NCBI GenBank assembly: GCA_037179385.1
Contig: CM074190.1
Location: 6,028,284-6,092,283 of the forward strand
DNA: 64,000 bases
Direction: 5' to 3'
Source of the DNA: Holothuria scabra
Lineage: Eukaryota > Echinodermata > Holothuroidea > Aspidochirotida > Holothuriidae
Both the position numbers and the translations under genes were made by a program. Positions 25,624-37,900 of this stretch are shown here, piece by piece (within the stretch, counting starts at the first letter, position 1; each line of letters opens with the position of its first letter). The notes under the pieces are model-generated. The model had not been told where the DNA came from and made no database searches. It worked only from the letters and a program-made list of their open reading frames with translations.

Positions 25624-27852
25624 CAGTGGCGCAGCTAGGATATTTTCCAGAGGGGACAAAGGTATGAATTTCCCCAAAACTTTTCCCGGTCAAAGTATAT
25701 GTATTTCATATAAAATATGCAAATTTACAAGTATAACAATATTACCATGTCATTATGTAAGATGAACTGTATTTTAATCTTGAAGTATAACATAAAGCAA
25801 TTGGAAATAACGACTCTTACGCCTAGTTTATTAATTTTGGTCAACAATATCTGGTTAATTTGTATGTACAAACGCAGTGGTGTACGCAGGGTTTCTCTGA
25901 CAGGGGGGTGCATGCGGTATATGTTGAGTGATCGCCAGCTTTGGTTAGGGGTCTAAGGGGAGTAGGACACCCCTCTCCTTTGAAATTTTTTGGCGTTTCC
26001 AAGGAGCCTAGATGCAAAATGGTGCAAGATTTTCGACTTTGACAAGAACAGCGTTAAAAGTTGAATTGTAGTGGTTCATGAGGGTAAAACTGAAACTTTT
26101 CTGTCTGTACATGCATTCTTATGCCATTTACGCTATCTTACGAAGTAAAACTTGTCATTTAATTTGCAAACTTTTAGGAGTCAAAATAAAAGAGCATCGA
26201 TAGGTATAGGCGAAAGGAATCATTTTAATTTGCGGTTTAGTTGGCGCGGAGCGTAGAGAAAATTTCGAAAAAACAGACCCCTCAGATGGCCAGAAATAGC
26301 ATTTTTCCACACTTATAGGCAGAATCCAACTTTGACCCCAATATGTAATTTGCCCAAAAGACTGAGCGAAGCACCACCTTTGGTTGGCGTGGAGCGTAGA
26401 GAAATTTTCGGAAAAGCAGATCCCTCAGATGGCCAAAAATTGCGTATTCATGCTCGTTAATAGAATGTAGACATGCAGTCTTTATTTTAAGCTTATATGT
26501 GCGATACAAAAAACAGGAACATGCTAAGTGATCAGAAATTACCACATAAAATGTACAATCACTCCTCTATGAAATGGTCTTTATTCTTTTCGGGTAAACT
26601 ATACATCGAATTGAAAATATGCTAATGCTTCTCTATTGTGACTCTTAGCTAAATTGGAGACTTGAAAAAAGACCGTGGCCGACTCGACTTGAACCAATAG
26701 GTTGGAGACTGGGCCATAAAACTCTGTCTAACTAACTAACTACTAACTAACTAACTTGGTTTCATTAAAGATCCGCTGAATTGATGAAATCGTCTGTGAC
26801 TGATCGAAATCCCATCTTTTAATGATTTTACCCCTAACATCTCTTGTGTAATAAATGGCAAACTATTTCTCACCGCACCAAAACACCATCCGCTCCCCTG
26901 TCCCCGTCTTGTACTTCTATGCCGACCGGGGAAGGAGTCTATGTGGTGGGTCCTCCCTTTTAAAAAATTCTTAAAAAGGCAGGTGTCCTTATTCAATCGG
27001 TTCCACCAGTGGGGTACAGAGGCTACCTTTGTAAAAATTGGAATTTGACAGAATTTGCCTGTTTGTAGAAATTAAAAAACTTGGCATCACTGAGGGGCCT
27101 TGCAGAGACAATCCTTTTCCCTTTGAAACTTTTCGTTTCGTTTCGCAGAATATCATAAGCCCTTAATGTGTTTTATGTTTTCAGGGTAGGCATAGGACTA
27201 TTTGTTTCGTTTCGCAGAATATCTATACCCCACCACGCTAAAGACATTTTGTAAAACAGAGTAAAAAATATGTACATAGGCCTACTTTGACCGATTGATT
27301 TTTGCCCCCCCCCCCTTTATCCGTTATAGTTTCCTATTCCATGGGTAGCCTTAACTAATTGTTTCGTTTTGTTTTGTTTCGTTCCGGAGAATATCATAAG
27401 CCGGTACAAGGTTATCATATACATCGGGTTTACAGCATTTTAATGTTAGTTTTACTTTATTAGCTGTTGTTAAATTCCTGAATAGCAGCTTCCTGTGCAC
27501 TGAAATGCACTGATCATAAGCCCCGCCCGTAAACAAAAGAACATTCAATCTGCTACGCGGGGAGGACACTTCTGAGGAACGCGAGTCGGGACGGTTCATG
27601 CGACACTGACGAAATCTGGATTTATTACTTTGAGAAACTTAAATAGACTACTCAAAGGTAAATTTGTTGCATGAAAATAGGAACTATGTATGAGAAATGT
27701 CTCACAATTTCTCGTTCTAACAAAAATTTTGAGAAATAGGAAAAGGGCATATCATTTCATCAAATTTCCCTAATTTCATCAGATTTCCCCAAATAATTTT
27801 CCAGAAGGGAAACTTGCCCCACTCCTAGTGGGGGCAAGTAGCTACGCCACTA
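25624..27852 (+). mobile_element. hAT-like element, family 3 copy 1, perfect TSD
   Basis: It begins CAGTGGCGCAGCTAGGAT and ends AGTAGCTACGCCACTA. A perfect 8-bp duplication GCCTACTT flanks it (25616-25623 and 27853-27860). The left 590 bp and right 450 bp align with the copy at 32712-34533. There is no transposase. Inside are a SINE tail (26665-26757), modules of the AGCGGAGCGCC / GTTGGCGCGGAGCGTAGAG type (26230-26440), and three copies of a GTTTCGTTTCGCAGAATATC-type motif. A minus-strand frame at 27351-27599 starting MNRPDSRSSEVSSPRSRLNV has a counterpart in the other copy. Confidence 0.92.
26665..26757 (+). mobile_element. SINE 3' fragment nested in hAT-like element
   Basis: GACCGTGGCCGACTCGACTT, GAACCAATAGGTTGGAGACT and a CTAACTAACTAACTACTAAC tail match the SINE at 7839-8096. 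Only the last 90 bp or so are present. Confidence 0.8.
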
Positions 27853-28599
27853 GCCTACTTGTTTCTACATAATGTTGTATTATCTTATAATTTTCAAACT
27901 ATGTAATTATAATTGTTACAAACTAATAACAATTTAGAGCACACAATTTCAAGTTTCAGATAAAATGTCAATAGAGTGGTATCGAAGGTCTCAACCCTAT
28001 TTCGGAACACGCTTTATGTAGAACACTAAACTTTTTCTTACAAATCCATCTGCTATTTGGGATCTTCAGATACCTAGTTTTTTAATCAACGGAAATCCTC
28101 GTTAATGTTATCATACACTCGTTATGGAAATCTATCCTTTGAGTCTGATTATGACTCATTATATGAGTTCTATAGGAATGTTTGGCTTGTATTAATGTTT
28201 GTATTTTCTTAGTCGGTAATCTCTTTTCTGTCAGTCTCTCAGAGAAGAAAGAGTATAGAATAGATTAATTTTCATGGGCATTAGAAATAAAATACGCCTC
28301 CATGCATTTTTGAGATATTTGAGCATAAATTCAATCGACATTTGTACCTAACAGTTGTGAACATCAGCTGAATTGGATAGCCTAACATTTTACAATTACT
28401 TTAGTGTACTGATTACAGCATCGATCAAAACTTGGGACTGATTTCTCTTTTGCGGTAAAGGCTATGCCATATTATTCACATATACACGTTCATTCTAAAA
28501 ACCATTCAACACATAATAAGACTTTGAAAGATGAAAATTACGTTACTGGTCACGGTGTATAGAATGTATAAAAAGCGCATAACCAAACTTCTCATGAGC

Positions 28600-29460
28600 T
28601 TTATGTCTACGTTCACTTATTTTGTACAATCTGTGATCCCGTTTCTTCCTTTTTTCATGAACTAGATAGTATTTTATATAAATTTATTTGGTCACATAAA
28701 CCAGACAACTAGGGGAAACGTTCTGTTCTAATATGTGCAAAATGTGAAGGTGGTTTAGGAATGGTCGAATTATGCTCTTTTGCTTATAACTTACAGTGTA
28801 TATGAGGGAACGATATTTTCAGGGTGGCTTTGCTTTTTGGAAAGTTTTGTTTGATAGTTAGCTCAAGAAATATGGCGGAATATATGTGTTTTAATATAAC
28901 CTTTCCTATGAATATGTTATCACTGAAAACAAGTATTTATGATGTCTGTTGCACTTGATCTTATTTTACGCCCAGCTGCGGATGTGTATGCTAATCAATT
29001 GAATGATTCTTATTAAAATTGACAATAAACTTATCTATGTCAGAGCTCTCATGGTCACTAAAACTTACAAAGTAATTTTTTAATGAGAGAGTCGACTGAG
29101 TGCTTAATTAGAATGAGTTCTGCCATAAATGTAATTTTACTAGTATTTTTCCTTTTACATTGTATTATGGAGAAATTCTGCTATGCCGAGGGAGTGGAGA
29201 CTGAATCTACATGCCACTAATGAAATCAATGGTAATCACATGACAATAAAGTGGTATATTTCATCAAGCAAAAGACTTTAAAAGCTACTGTGATCTCAGA
29301 TATGAATCTTACAGCAGTGTGTCTTCTTGGTCAGATATGTTCACCATCGTCTTTGAAGCTGTTGGAGACCCCCAAATTCAATTCTTTCATTTTTTACGTT
29401 CATAGAACTATAGGTTGTAACGATTTTTTATTCAAAATTAAAAAGGAAAGAATCTCCTCT
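28600..29460 (+). pseudogene. L1/Tx1-type LINE ORF2 relic (C-terminal)
   Basis: At about 28649 a frame reads LYKFIWSHKPDN, a stop, then GKRSVLICAKCEGGLGMVEL and FAYNLQC. This parallels NFIWSGNPDKIKR and EGGLKVKHIQSFVNSLKCTW of the minus-strand LINE at 52170-57167. Further on (about 29340-29420) IQFFHFLRS followed by damaged sequence matches the YFQFRFLHR box before the zinc knuckle. Many stops and frame changes show long decay. It may extend upstream to about 28000, but I could not align that part. Confidence 0.65.
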
Positions 29461-31623
29461 CCGCACCTTGTGTGAGGATCCCCCTTATCTTTAGACCACT
29501 CTTCCGGACCTTTAACATTACGACATCTTTTTTGGAAAGATATTTGGCCATGGCCCTCGTCGGGGAGCACTGCCCCCCCCCCCCCCCCGTCGGGGAAGCG
29601 GGGAAGGCCGGTGGTTTCGTCGGAGAAGCCTAAACATATAAAAAATAATAAAACACCTACAAAGACTGAAGTTACTGGATGGGTGATCTTGAACATATTT
29701 TTTGTTTGGAAATACTTTTTAAATACATGTCGAAATTGATTTTCAATCACTTCTGCTTAGCTCTTCAGTTCCTCCCCGTCGGGGAAGGACGGCAATTTCC
29801 TTGGGAGAGGCTTAAAAATGAACGTAAAGGACTGAAGTTACTGAATTGATGATCATGAACTTTTTTATGAACTATCTTTGCTTTTGTGACGCTATTTCAA
29901 TGCACATCTGAATCTGCTTTAATCACTTTTTTCTAGCTAAGCTATCCCTCATTCCAGTCTTCAATCCGCAAGGTCTTGCCCTCGTCGGGGAAGGCTGCCC
30001 TCCTCCTATTGTTGAGAAAATCCAATTTCGTAGGAGAGTCTTAAAATTCATTTGAAGCCACCTTGTAACGTGACATATTTTCAAATACGTTGGAAGTAAA
30101 ATCATTTATAATCTGGGATTCGGGCAGTCACGTAGAAAATCTCATCTATTTAGCGGACCTTGCAATTTAATACAACGAAGATTCTTAATATAGAGGCAAA
30201 AACACTTGTATGTTTTCAATTCTGTTGCATAACTTACACTAGAAAGAGAGAAGAACATTACATCTAATTGTAGCATTACATTTACCTGGTGATTTTCTGA
30301 TCCCTTGGCAAGTTGGGTTTTTTTCTGTGGGAAAGTTCAAAATAACGACTGCTTCATTTCTAGTTACAAGTCTGGGAAATGTGATTTCCGGCTGTCTGAG
30401 GGGTTACACTTTTTAACAATTTTTTGTACGCTCCGCGCCAACTGATGGTGGGGCTCCGCTTGGATATATAGTGTTTTGGTCGAACAAATTACTAAACAGA
30501 ACAATTTTTAATTTGCAAATTATTCTTCGTTTTAGGGCAATATTATGAAGTGAAAATTTAATTGCGAAGAATGCTCAAAATAATGACTGCTTTGTTTTTA
30601 GTTACGAACCCGGGAATGCCATTTCCTGCTGTCTGGAGGTTCTCAATTTTTTCAAAAATTTCTGTGCTCTGCACTTTGATAGTCCTCCGGGTAGAATTAC
30701 ATTTTTCGAAAAAAAAATACAATTCCGTCCATTCCCAAACCGAAACGCTCCCGTGCTTCTGTGTCAAAATATAAAATATTAACTTCAAATATATCGGAAT
30801 TCAAACTTTTTCCGCGGAAAATTTTCCAATATGGTCCAAGGGCCTTAATCTGCATGATGATATTATGTAACCCCAAAAAACTACAGATCATCCCCTATTT
30901 GAATTTTCTTATGAAAAGATTAGGTCCTTTCATAAAACCCCAAATCTCTCCTAAAATTATAACTTTTCTCCAATATAAGCTTCAGATTGTTAAAAGTGAC
31001 AAAATTTTGTAGTTTCGATGAATACTGCAGAAAATAAATCACTAAAGCCAACTTTATTAATCACCCCAACATTCTACCTAATTTTGCTCTTGAACGCCAG
31101 AACATGATAAAATCCCCAAAGTTGTCGTTATAACCGTACCAAAAAACAAATTTTCTTACACGAAATTCCAAAATTTCTCCAATAAACTAAGCTCTTAATT
31201 TTCAAATCTTCTTACGAAAAAGGGAAAAAACTTTTCTTCTAGTGTCGTGTTGAAGCCTTATTACGTAGGCCTAGTACGATTAAATGCGTAACCCCAAAAG
31301 ATTTTCAGTTGTCTCCTATATAACGTTTTTTATTTTTTCCATTTGAAGGACAGATTCTTCAATAAGCATCCCAAACTTTTAATGGTCCTCACTAAAGCCA
31401 AATTTTTTTCAAAAATTTTAAATTTTGTCTTCAAAATAAATTCAAGATTTTTAAGTATTTGTTGAAAAGAAAACCAAAATTTTCGCGCGCTACGTGCGCC
31501 TCAAAATCTACTAAGTTGCGCCACACCGGGACTAATTCAAAGCCTTTGTCGGGGCCTTGAAATGCTGGCCCCTCTGTCGGGGAGCTTGACCCCCCTGTCG
31601 GGGAAATCCTGGCGCCACCCCTG

Positions 31624-32329
31624 GTGGACGTAACATAGAGTCCTGTTCAAGGGCTACTTGCACCTGGCAAAAACTTCGAGGTTTCACACATAACTGCTGG
31701 GATGCGCCTCCTGAACCACATCATATAACTCTCACCAAAAGTGCGCAGTTGTGGCTTTCTTATTTCTTGAGATTTGTGTTCACTATAATCAGAGCTATGC
31801 AAGTGTGTATAATAGGGTGTTGGCTTCTGCTTTTATATACTTCACCCATTCAACTTAATGTCATTTTGCATGGCAGAAGGATATTATGCAAAAAGAACTT
31901 TGTACACCTTTAATTCACTTTCTTTTTGTTACTTGGTACGAAGTCTTTGACTACGTACCATATATATCATTGATAGGTGGTATTCGCGCATGCAATTTTC
32001 AAAATTAAAAATATTCAACAATTGAAGATGAAATGTCCCTTAAGGCTAAGTATGCTGAATCTGTAGGGCTTTAACTGGAATCTGTTGAAATTGCAATGAG
32101 ATATCTTCGAAATTTTGGTTTAAATTTGTAGTATCATGTTTACTGGAACTGTTGTTAGTAGTAAAACTGCCAAATTTCGCGGTCTAGGTGAAGAACGCAA
32201 GGAACCAAAGGGATGGCGCAAAATATATGATGACTTTCGATGTCTTAAGGATGTCCGTAATCGACCGCTGAGTAAGCTTTCACGCTCCCGCAAACAACAG
32301 CAAAGATAGGTGGAACAAAAAGTGGTATT
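31624..32329. other. Noncoding stretch
   Basis: No gene or transposon end was recognised between the large inverted-repeat structure and the LINE-tail-like sequence. Confidence 0.4.
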
Positions 32330-32378
32330 TCCATGGCCCTTAGTTCAAGAATATGGCCAATGGCCAACAACATCGAAG
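32330..32378 (+). repeat. LINE 3'-tail-like sequence seeding a microsatellite
   Basis: GGCCAATGGCCAACAACATC followed by GAAGCTGATGATGG resembles the last bases of the CR1 relic at 51260-51304 (GGCCTTTGGCCAGCAACATC, then GAAGTGGATGTGATGTGATG). It leads straight into the microsatellite. Confidence 0.55.
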
Positions 32379-32418
32379 CTGATGATGGTGATGGTGATGG
32401 TGATGGTGATGGTGATGG

Positions 32419-32482
<64 letters not shown>

Positions 32483-32526
32483 GGTGGTGGTGGTGGTGGT
32501 GGTGGTGGTGGTGGTGGTGGTGGTGG

Positions 32527-32557
<31 letters not shown>

Positions 32558-32645
32558 GGTGGTGGTGGTGGTGGTGGTGGTGGTGGTGGTGGTGGTGGTG
32601 ATTGAGATGGTGATGGAGATGGTGATGGTGATGGTGATGGTGATT
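32379..32645 (+). repeat. Compound GAT/GGT microsatellite
   Basis: The order is GATGGT repeats, about 15 GAT triplets, then about 45 GGT triplets with one GCT interruption near 32552, then GATGGA/GATGGT. It reads open in several frames only because it is a triplet repeat (poly-His, poly-Asp, poly-Gly or poly-Val), so no protein is called. Confidence 0.97.
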
Positions 32646-32711
32646 AATAAATCTTTTGGCTACAGGGAGGATTAAATGCAACTAATTTGGGTTAGGGTTA
32701 AAGCGTACCTA

Positions 32712-34533
32712 CAGTGGCGTAGCTAGGATTTTTTCCAGGGGGGCAAAGGTATGAAATTTCCCCCAAACCTTTCCCGGTCAATGTGTATGTATTTCATATA
32801 AAATATGCAAATTTACAAGTATAACAACATTACTATGCCATTTTGTAATGTTACCTGCGTTTTAATCTTAAAGTATAACATAGAGCAAACGGAAATGACA
32901 ACGTATATTATTTCGGTAAACAATATCTGGTTTATTTGTATGTAGTAACGCAGTGGCGTACGCAGAATTTCTCTGAAGGGGGCATGCAGTATGGTCTAAG
33001 GGGAGGGGATGTCCGGAAATTTTTTGACGTTTTTAAGGAGCCTAGATGCAAAATGGTGCAAGATTTTCGACTTTGACAGGAACAGTGTTAAAAGTTAATC
33101 GTGGTGGTTCATGAGGATAAAACTGAAACTTTTGTGTCTTTACATGCATTCTTATGCCATTTATGCTACCTTACGAAGTAAAACTTGTCATTAAATTTGC
33201 ACACTTCTAGAAGTCAAAATAAAAGAGCATTGATCGGTACAGGATTGTGGGTTTTCTTGGCCACAAAACGTTATTTTATCATAAAGATTATCTAAGCGGA
33301 GCGCCACCATTGGTTGGGGCGGAGCGTAGAGAAAATTTCGAAAATCAGACCCCTCAGATGGCCAAAAATAGCGTATTCATGTTTTTAAAGAGAATCTAAA
33401 CATGTTGTCTTTCTTTTTTATCGATGCCACCAGTGGGAAACAGAGTCTACCATTTTAGGTAAAAATTGGAATTTGACAGAATTTGCCTAGGTCTATTTAT
33501 AGGAATTAAAAAAAAAATGGCATCACTGAAGGACCTTGCAGAGACAATCCTTACCCTTTGAAAATTCTTGAAAAATTGGGTGTCCTTATAAGCAATCTGG
33601 TGCCACTTATGCTATCTTTTGAATAAAATCTGTGTTACTAAATTTAGACTACGTATTTTTAAGAACAAAGAAAAAGTGGCATCTGTGAGGGGGGCATGGC
33701 CCAATGGTATGCCCTTCGCACGCCACTAAGGAGGCCTAATAGTGGCTCGATCACACAGGGTATCCTGTTAGAACAGCAGTCTGTTAAGTGTAGAAGGCTA
33801 CAAGGTACTCATTGACCCGTTTATTGTTACACCCCAAGTGAGCAGAAAGCTTTTTTCCCGAACTAGACTGTAAGCCTCCAAGGATTAGGCTAAGTAACAA
33901 AATCTAAGTATGCCAATTTATCCCTTTCATTCTAATTTCTAGACTAACTTTAAGTTTATCGTTGGCCATGGATTGTTTCAGCCCCATCCATCGTTACGAA
34001 CACAGAGTAAAATCGGCGTAGCTACTAATAGCTTGTAGAACAACATAATAACCCCGGGGGTCTATGGTAGTGACTTGTCAGTTATCACATCCTTTTACTG
34101 AATTGCCAAAGTGCACAACACAGAGACTGTGTACAAAGGGATAAGTTCGGGATTACAGCCTTTCAGTGTTAGTTGCACTGTATCAGCTGTTGTTAAATAC
34201 CTGAATGTGTGCACTGAAATGCACTGATCATAACCCCAGTGCGTATACAAGAGAACATTCAATCTGCTACGCGGCGAAGACATTTCTGTGGAACACGAGT
34301 AGGGCCGGTTCATGCGACACTGACGAAATCTGAGTTAATTTGTTGCATGAAAATACGAATTATGTATGAAAAATGTCTCACAATTTCTTATTCTACCAAA
34401 GATTTTGAGAAATTTTTGTAAGAATAAGAAAATTCATCAAATTTCCCCATTTTCATCAAATTTCCCCAAAACTTTTCCGGGGGGGGGGCATTTGCCCCCC
34501 CCTGCCCCCCCCCCCCCAGTAGCTACGCCACTG
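32712..34533 (+). mobile_element. hAT-like element, family 3 copy 2
   Basis: It begins CAGTGGCGTAGCTAGGATTT and ends CAGTAGCTACGCCACTG. The flanks CGTACCTA (32704-32711) and CGTACCGA (34534-34541) match at 7 of 8. The first 530 bp repeat 25624-26215 closely, and the last 400 bp repeat 27410-27852. A GATTATCTAAGCGGAGCGCC module lies at about 33285. No transposase is present. A minus-strand frame at 34095-34313 (MNRPYSCSTEMSSPRSRLNV) resembles the one in copy 1. Confidence 0.93.
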
Positions 34534-34816
34534 CGTACCGATCTGTTTTGTATTCAATGTGGACAAAAACAGTGTCTTTGGTTTGGTAGATCGTTCCACA
34601 GCTTAGACTGGTACTACAGTGAATGGGAAGCATTTTCACCGGTGCGCGAAATTTGGCAGTGCGCTAAATCCGGCGTATCTAGTATACTTTACAAAACATG
34701 GCACCGTGATACAAGGACAGTAGTCAACTGTTGCTGGAAGCTGCTTAGCACTAATTCCGTCGTTCTTAAGCTAGAAAGAATGCATTTCTTAACCGTGATA
34801 TGTACAGTTCAGGCGT

Positions 34817-34981
34817 AGTACCTTTTAGGAATGAACCATATTTGACGGTACTAAGCTAGAAGGAATGCATTTACCCATTGTATGCATTGGGTGTGCTTAT
34901 AGACCTACTCAATTCGTACGATAGGAAATGCATTTTTTTCTAGCTAAGTACCGTCAAATATGATACATTCTTAAAAGGTAC
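34817..34981. repeat. 165-bp fold-back
   Basis: GTACCTTTTAGGAATG, ATATTTGACGGTACTAAGCT and AGAAGGAATGCATTT (34817-34873) are mirrored by AAATGCATTTTTTTCTAGCT, AAGTACCGTCAAATAT and CATTCTTAAAAGGTAC (34925-34981). The loop contains TACCCATTGTATGCATTGGG. A third partial copy, TTAAGCTAGAAAGAATGCAT, lies at about 34768. Confidence 0.8.
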
Positions 34982-37900
34982 CGTGACATACGTACGCGTT
35001 AAGTGGGGCGCTTTCCACTCGAAACAAGAGTTGCTTTGAAAAGGTAAATGAGTTCGGAGTCAATATAAGAATCGAATGGCTCCACGGGAGGCAAGGTGGC
35101 ATGTGTCCGCAATTATATTTTAACAGAAAAAAATAGATTTACTTGAAAACGCAGTGAACAGCAGAAAACGGTTAAAACGGACTCGAAAATGCCACTTTCG
35201 TTAATCTGGGAGGAATTTTTGTCAGAAGCATTCGCTCCAAATGATGGTGGCACTCCGTTTGTAGACTTCCCACAATTACGGATAGAGGGTTAGTGGAAGT
35301 GATAGCAAACTTTGTCCTTCTTTCTTGAATTGCGCAGCTGTAGTTTTGACGGAAGTTATAGTCAGGACCCTCAAATGCTTGTGCGCAGTGCCAAAAACGG
35401 TTGTTCGAAGTTCTCTAAAGATACACCTGTACGTATATATTGCTCATAAACAACTGTAAAAGATGCAAAATATTGGCTTTAAATGGTTGCATCAGATTGC
35501 ATCTAAGGGTACTGAAATGTTCCAAAATTTGTCAAAGAGGAGGAGGGGGCACGAAATAATTTCATACTACGCAACTTAGAAATGAGTTTCCTTGGTTTAA
35601 TAACCTTTCTTGAAAGGAAATCTGCCATAACGTTGCCACATTTTGAATCATATAGCATTTTGTTTTAATAAGCACTGATTTTAAAACAATTAGCTAACAA
35701 TTAGCCAAGAATAGAAACCCGACATATGTCTCGCTAAGGTTTCAATATGATTGATGGACAGTTCAAGGAACAAATGGTTATCAAATACAGTCAACGATAT
35801 AAATTACCAGGAGGTAGTGGAAGGGCACGAGAGGGAAATTTGCCCCTCAGATTTTGTCCTTGCCCCCACATTTTTCCCCTCATGTTAGGACAGTTAGGAT
35901 AGTAAGGTTAACCAAAAAGAATAATATACCTCTCTTGAATCTTAATTTTTCATCTGAAGATATATTAAGCCCTCAAAGCTTCCAGGGACATCCCCCCGAG
36001 CGCTTTCGGCTCGGTTTCTCTCTGGGTCCGAAAATTGTTGCCCACAACATTTTGCTTTGCCCTTAGTTTGCCCTGTTCCCCCATTCTGACATCCTAGCAC
36101 CTACTGCCCGGAGGGCAAAAGAATAAAAATGACCTATTAATGGATTTTTTTAATTAATTGTTCTCACAAAATGGTACAAGAAGCAGTTATTATAAGCTTG
36201 GACTCGAAATTGGTCCGACGGATAATGGGAACGAAGAACCCGATGTGAGGGAAAAGTGAAATAGTTATTCCACAATCGCTGCACTTCGTATTGTTTGAAC
36301 ATTATTGCAAGAGTTAAAGGTAGTGTGACATGTCAACAAAAGGCCCCGACTTTCTGGGCAGTTAAGTAGTAATCTTTCCCTAGTCAGTTGAAATTATGTC
36401 AGTATCTTTTACTGTTCTCAAGATATACTTCTTCAAAGTTTGAATGCTGCTTTTGAGTTGACATTTCTTTTGTTAACCCTATATTAATTATCTCTTAATT
36501 ACTCATCAGATAGTTCATGGTTTGGTAATTGATACTGATGGCTTTCAAGGACACAATTTAAACTTCCAAAATAAAACTCTCAGGACAAACTAATGTTACA
36601 ACTGTCCATATGAGAATTGTGAAAACAAAGGAAAACATTAGCCATGGCATGTCCCTCTCATGACATCACATGATTTGCATGTGGCTGGAGCTCATATTCA
36701 TGCATGGTCTAGTGAAAATCAGAAATTATCCTGTAAAATGGTCAATTTTGACGGATTTTGACGGGAATTCCGGCTATTTCTTGATTTTAATGCTCTTTAC
36801 ATTGAATACACAATTTTGTCATTTTCTTTTCATACGACCTTCAACACTAACGTCACTACCAAGTAAACTGGTTCGCCATGAAAGCCCTTCAGTCAGGGTT
36901 ATAACCAATTTCAACTAACGAACTATATCGGGTAGAAAACCGATTTGTTCAAAGCTTAGTGAGGTGAATACAGCAGCTAGGATGATGAACACATTTTACA
37001 CGGGATTTGGTCCCGCTACACTGTTTACACGGGATTTGATCCGGCGACGTTGCACGGTTCGATAGGATAAAAATGATGGAAATCGTAACAGCGCCATCAG
37101 TTATATCTTCAAAGGCAAACATAGCCTGCAAAAACATCAGTCGGTTGATCTCGGTGATTTAGAGACGTTTACTCGGCAAGTAAGTTATGATGAAAACAAG
37201 GAAGAAACACGAGTCTTTTAAGGTAAGAATGTTTCAATATTTTCAGCTCGCATCAGTATTTTAGTAAAGAAAATGTATTTGAAAATGAATCTTAATTTAT
37301 TTTTTACTTTAGTTACAAAGAATAATTGTGTTGACCGGAGTGTACATGGAACGTCATTTGCCGTGTTGGTGTTTTACTGTACCAAGTGGCCTGTGGCCAT
37401 ATTGTGAATCATAATAAATGTAAAAAAGATCTTGTGCATTTGTCAACTTGTTTAATTAGCCAAAAGAAAATTAGTACAGGGAAAGTAGGTTGTGCAGCGA
37501 GGAAAAATTGAACACACACATGACACGTTGGCTTTCTTTGGTATTATACATACACGGAGGGCAACGATTTTTCACCTATCGCTATTTCATTCTAAATTGT
37601 CTACGGGCGGTACATTTTAGGAGACTGCCTTTGAATGGTAAGTTCAACCATTTGGCTAAGAATCAGCGATGGGAGGAAGGGAAGAGTTGGTGCTTAGTCC
37701 AGTCAGTAAGCTGGACTAGAAGGGGAGACGGGGCGGGGAACCTCGCACTACATAAAGATTTTAATAGAGAGAACCCCATGTATTAATCCATATAACGCCA
37801 CTTCAATATTTATAGCACCTCTAGGCTTAGTGCCTATTCTGGCTAAAGACCTGGTCTTGTAAGAGTAAACGCCATGAATTCAAAGGTTCGACAGATCTAA

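Larger units (their letters stand above)
24438..31623. mobile_element. Large inverted-repeat structure, hAT-like ends
   Basis: The left end CAGGGGTGGCGCCAGGATTT (24438) is mirrored by AAATCCTGGCGCCACCCCTG (ending 31623). The arms align for about 350 bp, sharing GACAAAGGC, TTAGTCCCGGT, AACAAATACTTAAAAA, GGACCATTAAAA and TTATTGAAGAAT. A second inverted pair lies deeper: about 24815-24990 against about 30010-30190 (GGTCCGCTAAATAGATGA and ATGTCACGTTACAAGGTGG). The 8-bp flanks GTATGATT and GTGGACGT do not match, so the ends may belong to two separate old copies. Inside lie 25624-27852 and an L1-like relic. The right arm has an extra stretch of about 1 kb with loosely repeated modules (for example GTAACCCCAAAA at about 30868 and 31290). 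Confidence 0.6.

Noticed and set aside
32310..32681. Poly-His, poly-Asp/Gly and poly-Val/Met reading frames
   Set aside because: These are three translations of one triplet microsatellite; no flanking domain supports coding.
35809..36104. Possible MITE from CAGGAGGTAGTGG to CATCCTAGCACCTACTG
   Set aside because: The termini do not pair well and the flanking octamers do not match.
37158..37225. Possible first exon with donor sites at CAA|GTAAGT or AAG|GTAAGA
   Set aside because: It encodes too little to test and has no link to the GIMAP-like exons beyond proximity.
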